11,365 nt of DNA from Succinimonas sp963628765 (GTDB taxonomy: Bacteria; Pseudomonadota; Gammaproteobacteria; Enterobacterales; Succinivibrionaceae): contig CAVGFV010000015.1 of NCBI GenBank assembly GCA_963628765.1, positions 1 to 11,365 of the forward strand, written 5' to 3'. Below the pieces are notes generated by a model, which was given only the letters and a program-made list of their open reading frames with translations, was not told the DNA's origin and ran no database searches. The translations under genes were made by a program, and so were the position numbers. Shown piece after piece: positions 7,724 through 11,365 of the stretch (position 1 is its first letter; each line of letters starts with the position of its first letter).

Positions 7724-8659
7724 TTAAATAAGTTTTGTAAAGCACCACACCATAAAAGGCATTGTTATAATGCAAGAGATTACTGAATACACATTTACTA
7801 TTGACGAATACTTAAAGTCCTTATTAAATAAAAAAGCAAATTGCGTAACCATAACTGCTGTTGGTGCAGATGCAGCAATAAAGCTGATTAAAAGGATGTT
7901 AAAAGCATCTTTAGATTTGTATAAATCACTATAACCACTGTATTTAAATACCAAAATCAAAAGTACCGGAAATAGTATCAGCCGGAGTAACGATATAAGT
8001 ATAGCCTTTAAATTTAAAAGTGCTCTGACATCTGTATTTCCTAAAATCACCCCTATTACAAACATGGAGACAGTACCTATCATTGATCCCACGTCGTACA
8101 TAGCTGTATATAGAATTACTGGAAGCTTAATTTTAAATAAAAAGAATAACACTCCTACAAAAATTGCAATTACATTCACATTCAAAAGGATATTTCGCCA
8201 TTTATTGCCCTTGGTACCACTTACGAGAGTCACACCATGAGTCCAAATCAAAAATGTTTGTACGGCAAGAAAGGTCGAGGTATACATCACGGAATCATTT
8301 CCCATTACAGCAGCAACCAAAGGGATCGTAAAATTGCCACTATTGGTATAGATGAGATTCGTCCTCTCAACAGATGTTAAACTAAAGAACTTCTTCAATA
8401 TCCACGCCAGAATAATAAAAAAGATATGGCAGATTACAGCAGCTCCTAACGAATAAGCCAAACCTGTAGCTAATTCTTGGGATATCTCTCGTTGGTATGA
8501 ACAAATAATGACACAAGGAGTAATTACATAGAGGATAAGAGAAGTTAGCACTTTACTATCGTTAAGGGAAACAACCTTATATTTTGTTGCAATTATTCCC
8601 ATCACAATGATGAGAAAAAATATCAAGGTTTGTTGCATCAAAAGATAAGGCAGTTCCAT
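7724..8659 (-). CDS. AEC-family (auxin efflux carrier-type) permease
   Basis: An integral membrane protein of 311 aa from the preferred start, with about ten hydrophobic segments arranged as two five-helix halves. The family pattern is visible: a first helix (QQTLIFFLIIVMGIIATKY), LNDSKVLTSLILYVITPCVI, TNSGNFTIPLVAAVMG in the first half, and IAASAPTAVMVTQFA near the end. Related bacterial members carry organic acids such as malate or malonate; the substrate here is unknown. An in-frame ATG eight codons upstream (8683) is less likely: it overlaps an inverted repeat and adds residues unlike the family start. GGAG lies ten bases before the ATG at 8659. The gene is divergent from aqpZ and followed by dauA after 196 bp, which has its own promoter. 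Confidence 0.85.
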   Translation of the reverse strand: MELPYLLMQQTLIFFLIIVMGIIATKYKVVSLNDSKVLTSLILYVITPCVIICSYQREISQELATGLAYSLGAAVICHIFFIILAWILKKFFSLTSVERTNLIYTNSGNFTIPLVAAVMGNDSVMYTSTFLAVQTFLIWTHGVTLVSGTKGNKWRNILLNVNVIAIFVGVLFFLFKIKLPVILYTAMYDVGSMIGTVSMFVIGVILGNTDVRALLNLKAILISLLRLILFPVLLILVFKYSGYSDLYKSKDAFNILLISFIAASAPTAVMVTQFAFLFNKDFKYSSIVNVYSVISCIITMPFMVWCFTKLI

Positions 8660-8681
8660 ATATTGGCCACTCCAACATAGC

Positions 8682-8710
8682 ATCTCTAAATGTTCGGAAG
8701 ATTTAGAGAT
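8682..8710. promoter_or_regulatory. Perfect 10-bp inverted repeat upstream of the AEC permease
   Basis: ATCTCTAAAT (8682-8691) and ATTTAGAGAT (8701-8710) are exact inverted copies around nine bases. The repeat ends 22 bases upstream of the preferred permease start and downstream of its likely promoter, so it could be an operator or a 5' leader hairpin. The sequence alone does not decide. Confidence 0.5.
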
Positions 8711-8727
8711 ACTTGTGCTTCACAATA

Positions 8728-8756
8728 TTTGTAAAAATTTTTGACGATTTTATCAA
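8728..8756 (-). promoter_or_regulatory. Possible promoter of the AEC permease
   Basis: On the minus strand TTGATA (8751-8756) and TACAAA (8728-8733) are separated by 17 bp. The -10 box matches the consensus at four of six bases. The start would be near 8721, placing the repeat at 8682-8710 in the leader. Confidence 0.4.
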
Positions 8757-8762
8757 AAATTT
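8735..8762. repeat. A/T-rich 10-bp inverted repeat between AEC permease and aqpZ
   Basis: AAATTTTTGA (8735-8744) and TCAAAAATTT (8753-8762) are exact inverted copies around eight bases. It overlaps the proposed permease promoter and lies about 120 bp upstream of aqpZ, so it could act on both divergent genes. A/T-rich repeats arise easily in this background, so weight is limited. Confidence 0.4.
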
Positions 8763-8867
8763 AAGACATAAGACTGCAGATTTTTGGATAAAAATAGAGC
8801 TATGGAAATGTCAAATAAAAACTATTAAAATGCGCACTAATTAATCATTAGATTAAGTTTACAAAAT

Positions 8868-8871
8868 AGGA
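8868..8871 (+). promoter_or_regulatory. Shine-Dalgarno that identifies the AUA start of aqpZ
   Basis: AGGA lies eight bases before the ATA at 8880. No ATG, GTG or TTG in the aqpZ frame lies between the upstream stop (8838-8840) and residue 47. The site is therefore the main sequence evidence that initiation occurs, or once occurred, at this codon. Confidence 0.65.
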
Positions 8872-8879
8872 CATTCAAA

Positions 8880-9569
8880 ATAGCAAAGAAATTTTTTGCA
8901 GAATTCTTCGGAACTTTCTGCCTTGTATTTGGCGGTTGCGGTACAGCTCTTTTCGCATGTGGCTTACCTAACGTAGGTGTTGGCTATGCAGGTGTTGCTC
9001 TTGCATTCGGTCTCACAGTGCTCACTATGGCTTATGCTGTAGGACACATCAGTGGCGGTCACTTCAACCCAGCTGTTTCTTTAGGTCTTTGGGCAGGCGG
9101 TAGATTCTCTGCTAAAGAACTCGTTCCATACATCATCGCTCAAGTTATTGGTGGTATCGTAGCTGCTGGCGTTCTTTATCTTATCTATACTGGTAAAGCT
9201 GACGCTACTGTTGGTGGCTTTGCATCAAATGGTTATGGCGAACATTCTCCAGAAGGTTATAGCTTCCTTGCTTGCGCAGTTACCGAAGTTGTTTTAACAG
9301 CTTTATTCCTCATCGTTATTCACGGTGCTACTGATAAGCGCGCTCCAGCAGGATTCGCTCCAATTGCAATCGGTCTTGCATTAACCCTTATTCATTTAGT
9401 ATCTATTCCTGTTACCAACACCTCAGTAAACCCTGCTCGTAGTATTGCAGTTGCACTTTTTGCTGATGGCTGGGCACTTGAACAAGTATGGTTCTTCATC
9501 GTATTCCCAATCGTTGGTGGTGTTCTCGGTGGACTTGTTTATAGATTTCTTCTTGAAAAGAAAGACTAA
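8880..9569 (+). CDS. aqpZ: Aquaporin Z, apparently with an AUA start codon
   Basis: A 229-residue water channel of the inner membrane with six helices. Counting from the ATA at 8880, the NPA motifs are at 63-65 and 184-186, and the selectivity-filter residues are Phe43, His172, Thr181 and Arg187. The first NPA motif and Phe43 have the same numbers as in E. coli AqpZ (231 aa). The first residues (AKKFFAEFFGTFCLVFGGCG) align from position 2 with the E. coli N-terminus. The only conventional in-frame starts are GTG at 9018 and ATG at 9027, which would delete the first helix and Phe43. AGGA sits eight bases before the ATA. Either AUA is used as a rare start, or an ATG has mutated and expression is reduced or lost, or this is a sequencing error. 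The gene stands alone and ends in a terminator. Confidence 0.92.
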   Translation: MAKKFFAEFFGTFCLVFGGCGTALFACGLPNVGVGYAGVALAFGLTVLTMAYAVGHISGGHFNPAVSLGLWAGGRFSAKELVPYIIAQVIGGIVAAGVLYLIYTGKADATVGGFASNGYGEHSPEGYSFLACAVTEVVLTALFLIVIHGATDKRAPAGFAPIAIGLALTLIHLVSIPVTNTSVNPARSIAVALFADGWALEQVWFFIVFPIVGGVLGGLVYRFLLEKKD

Positions 9570-9591
9570 TTTTATAGTTTAAAGCCAAACG

Positions 9592-9620
9592 AAAAAGCCA
9601 CATAATTATTTGGCTTTTTT
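9592..9620 (+). terminator. Intrinsic terminator of aqpZ
   Basis: AAAAAGCCA (9592-9600) pairs with TGGCTTTTT (9611-9619) around a 10-nt loop, ending in a run of T to 9621, 22 bp after the aqpZ stop. AAAGCCAAA at 9581-9589 can also pair with the same 3' arm. The A run on the 5' side means it may work leftward for the nitroreductase gene too. Confidence 0.8.
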
Positions 9621-9652
9621 TATGAATGTAGAGGTTTCGTTACTTTTTAACT

Positions 9653-10294
9653 TTATTCCTTAAAAGTTACGTACTGACCTAAAGTCATTCTCGAAGATCT
9701 GAAACTGTTAATCTTGCAATCTTTGGCATAACCAAGAGCAATACCAATAACCACAGCATAATCCGCTGGGATATCAAGATGTTTTCTAACAACATCAGGA
9801 TACTTAACCATATTGTAAGCAGGAATTGAATCTACCCCTTTATTAGCTGCAGAAAGCATAAGAGTCTGTTCAAAACCACCAAGATCCAATATTGCCCATT
9901 TATTTGCATTCTTAGGAATTGCTAGATAAACAGCAGCTGGTGCATGGAATATTGCATTTTCAGACTCATCCCATTCTTTGCCAACATTAAGACTTCCTGC
10001 GCTAGTCATAAAATCTGCCATATTCTCCTGGGCTTGATGAGACCAGGAAGTACGATGGGTTACTGCAAAATCAGATTGGCCAGTAACTCCGTAGGAAGAT
10101 CTTTCAATATATTCGTGACGAATCTTTTCAAGTGCTGCACCGGTCGCTACAAAAACCTTCCACTCTTGAGCATTCACCCAAGATGGAGCGGTACCTGCTT
10201 CAAGAATAATTTCTTCTAAAAGCTCTCTTTTAACAGGTCTATCTGAGAAATCGCGTGATGAATGGCGCGCATGCAATACATCTGAAAATTCCAT
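9653..10294 (-). CDS. Nitroreductase-family FMN oxidoreductase
   Basis: A 213-aa cytoplasmic flavoprotein expected to be a homodimer that reduces nitro compounds, quinones or similar acceptors with NAD(P)H; the physiological substrate is unknown. FMN-binding features are the N-terminal RHSSRDFSDRPV (10-21, phosphate-binding Arg-His-Ser-Ser-Arg), APSWVNAQEW (36-45), and the C-terminal GIALGYAKD (184-192) followed by NSFRSSR (196-202). Length and motif order are complete for the family. GGA lies eight bases before the ATG, a weak ribosome site. The gene is convergent with aqpZ and divergent from the deaminase-like gene. A palindrome at 10345-10364 in its upstream region may be an operator. Confidence 0.9.
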   Translation of the reverse strand: MEFSDVLHARHSSRDFSDRPVKRELLEEIILEAGTAPSWVNAQEWKVFVATGAALEKIRHEYIERSSYGVTGQSDFAVTHRTSWSHQAQENMADFMTSAGSLNVGKEWDESENAIFHAPAAVYLAIPKNANKWAILDLGGFEQTLMLSAANKGVDSIPAYNMVKYPDVVRKHLDIPADYAVVIGIALGYAKDCKINSFRSSRMTLGQYVTFKE

Positions 10295-10344
10295 AAAACT
10301 GTTCCGATTTTTTACTTACAAAGATTCAATTTTCTTAGAAGCAA

Positions 10345-10364
10345 AACTTTTGATGCCAAAAGTT
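10345..10364. promoter_or_regulatory. Palindrome upstream of the nitroreductase
   Basis: AACTTTTG (10345-10352) and CAAAAGTT (10357-10364) are exact inverted copies around ATGC, 51 bp upstream of the nitroreductase ATG. Its size and position suit a dimeric repressor site. The cognate regulator is not encoded in the window. Confidence 0.4.
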
Positions 10365-10517
10365 AATATTAAATGTTTTAAGACAAGACACTATGCTTCT
10401 ACAATGCTTTTAAAATATACTATCTAGAGCTCAAAAACTCAATTTAGAGCCCTATTTAGTGATGTAAATTTGATGTTTATATCTTTTCTTTTGATGAGAT
10501 ATATGACGAAATATAAG

Positions 10518-10534
10518 TTTTTGATATTCAAAAA
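10518..10534. repeat. Short A/T palindrome upstream of the deaminase
   Basis: TTTTTGA (10518-10524) and TCAAAAA (10528-10534) flank TAT. The same half-sites occur at 8738-8744 and 8753-8759 with an 8-bp spacer. The differing spacing and low complexity make a shared regulator uncertain. Confidence 0.3.
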
Positions 10535-10631
10535 AGTTAATAACAAAATTTAAGCGTACTTGAATATCTTTTATGCTTCGTTTTTATAACACCATTTCGA
10601 AATAAAAATTTACCAATGCAGGAAGTTATAG

Positions 10632-11108
10632 ATGAGTGAAAGAATCACCGACGAGATAATAAAGAAAGCTATTGAAGAAGCCGACAAAACCATGCGTGAA
10701 GGTAAAGGTGGCCCTTTCGGTGCGGCGGTAATTACAGCTGACGGCAAAATTTATTACGGTTCTAACCATGTTTTATCAGCTCACGATCCAACAGCCCATG
10801 CAGAAATATGGACTATTCGTAAAGCTTGTAAAGAACTCGGAACCCATGATCTTAAAGGCTGTATTCTTTACACTACATGTATGCCTTGTCCTATGTATCT
10901 CTCAGCAATAATTTGGTCTAATATCAAAGAAATTTGGTACAGTTCTACTGCCGAGGATGCTGCAAAAATAGGTTTCCGTGATGCAGACATTTATGAATAC
11001 CTAAAAGGTACAGGTAAGCAAGATATTATAAAGGTCAGTCGTATTGCACCTAAGGATGCCTTAATCTTATTCCAAGATTACGCTCGACTTTCAGGAACAA
11101 TATACTAG
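10632..11108 (+). CDS. guaD: Guanine deaminase-like zinc deaminase (CDA fold)
   Basis: A 158-aa cytoplasmic member of the cytidine/deoxycytidylate deaminase superfamily. The zinc site is visible: His56 and catalytic Glu58 in TAHAE, with Cys83 and Cys86 in TCMPCPM. GGPFGA (26-31), the DPTAHAE context, and the C-terminal GFRDADIY segment match GuaD, which converts guanine to xanthine and ammonia as a domain-swapped dimer. After PCPM it has Tyr where B. subtilis GuaD has Cys; that residue is not a zinc ligand. Assignment to guanine rather than another base or nucleoside is by family resemblance. The start is set by GGAAG (10621-10625), six bases before the ATG. No other purine gene is nearby. 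Confidence 0.75.
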   Translation: MSERITDEIIKKAIEEADKTMREGKGGPFGAAVITADGKIYYGSNHVLSAHDPTAHAEIWTIRKACKELGTHDLKGCILYTTCMPCPMYLSAIIWSNIKEIWYSSTAEDAAKIGFRDADIYEYLKGTGKQDIIKVSRIAPKDALILFQDYARLSGTIY

Positions 11109-11132
11109 TCTTGAATGCAAAATTTAACCTAC

Positions 11133-11160
11133 GCTGAAGTTTTATCTATGAGGCTTCAGC
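11133..11160. terminator. Weak hairpin after the deaminase gene
   Basis: GCTGAAG (11133-11139) pairs with CTTCAGC (11154-11160) around 14 bases, 25 bp after the stop. No T run follows directly. A second tight A/T palindrome, CCTTTTTAAAAAAGG, lies at 11176-11190. Together they may end transcription from both sides, but neither is a textbook terminator. Confidence 0.35.
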
Positions 11161-11180
11161 TGTAAGGCAAAAGAACCTTT

Positions 11181-11365
11181 TTAAAAAAGGCTACATTCAG
11201 GATCAAAGATTTCCGTTCCTTTACCTAATAGTTCATCGTATTCATCGCGACTATGTAAAACTTTTGATGATTGTGTCAAGTATTTTGTGTAAACATCTTT
11301 GATTTCCTGCCTCGTGTTACTCAGGCTGCATCTTGCTTCTTATCTGCCTCAAGCATATCATCAAA
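11181..11365 (-). pseudogene. Possible frame-broken 3' end of a leftward gene
   Basis: Reading leftward from the right edge, one frame gives FDDMLEADKKQDAA and stops at TGA (11321-11323). From 11339 another frame stays open for 52 codons to a TAA at 11181-11183 and reads like protein (RQEIKDVYTKYL, HSRDEYDELLGKGTEIFDPE). It has no ATG or GTG start. The simplest reading is one coding region with a frameshift, either a broken gene or a sequencing error; two overlapping gene ends are also possible. I do not recognise the product, and the gene's body is outside the window. Confidence 0.3.

Larger units (their letters stand above)
10295..10631. other. Divergent intergenic region, nitroreductase / deaminase
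   Basis: These 337 bp have no gene. They hold a perfect 8-bp palindrome (10345-10364) near the nitroreductase and a TTTTTGA-TAT-TCAAAAA palindrome (10518-10534) nearer the deaminase. For the deaminase, TATAAC at 10585-10590 is a possible -10, but TTGAAT (10560-10565) is 19 bp away, longer than usual. No strong promoter is visible for the nitroreductase. Confidence 0.6.

Noticed and set aside
8830..8844. ATG at 8830 as an alternative aqpZ start or leader peptide
   Set aside because: It is in another frame, stops after four codons, and has no Shine-Dalgarno.
9018..9029. GTG 9018 or ATG 9027 as the aqpZ start
   Set aside because: Either would remove the first membrane helix and the filter Phe43, while clear AqpZ homology continues upstream to 8883.
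1..11365. CRISPR array, tRNA, rRNA, insertion sequence or phage genes
   Set aside because: No spaced direct repeats, cloverleaf, rRNA segment, transposase or integrase could be recognised on either strand.

Overview
The window is AT-rich and densely coding. It looks like a Gammaproteobacterium: MurB is the long E. coli-type enzyme (338 aa), birA directly follows and overlaps murB, AqpZ keeps the E. coli residue register, and the SulP transporter is very close to E. coli DauA. The low G+C and a DUF6273 protein, typical of gut anaerobes, suggest an intestinal or rumen lineage such as Succinivibrionaceae. That family assignment is inference.

Layout. Positions 1-396 hold no convincing gene, only a terminator-like hairpin near the left edge. 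A DUF6273 protein (397-990, +) converges on a four-gene leftward block: murA, murB, birA, then a zeta-toxin-like P-loop kinase (5412 down to 1056). The gaps are 28 bp, a 13-bp overlap and 16 bp, so the four genes are probably one operon. Upstream of murA, 351 bp carry three perfect inverted repeats, one of them a likely terminator for dauA. Next are dauA (leftward, with a good sigma70-type promoter) and an AEC-family permease (leftward). Divergent from the permease is aqpZ, whose only sensible start codon is AUA, and it ends in a clear terminator. A nitroreductase (-) and a guanine-deaminase-like enzyme (+) diverge from a 337-bp intergenic region. The right edge has what looks like a frame-broken 3' end of another leftward gene.

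How the genes may work together. MurA and MurB make UDP-MurNAc from UDP-GlcNAc. Characterised zeta toxins phosphorylate UDP-GlcNAc, and the phosphorylated product blocks MurA. A zeta-like kinase as the last gene of a murA-murB operon, with no separate antitoxin gene beside it, is therefore the most notable arrangement here. DauA and the AEC protein are probably organic-acid carriers. AqpZ, the nitroreductase and the deaminase look like single-gene housekeeping units.
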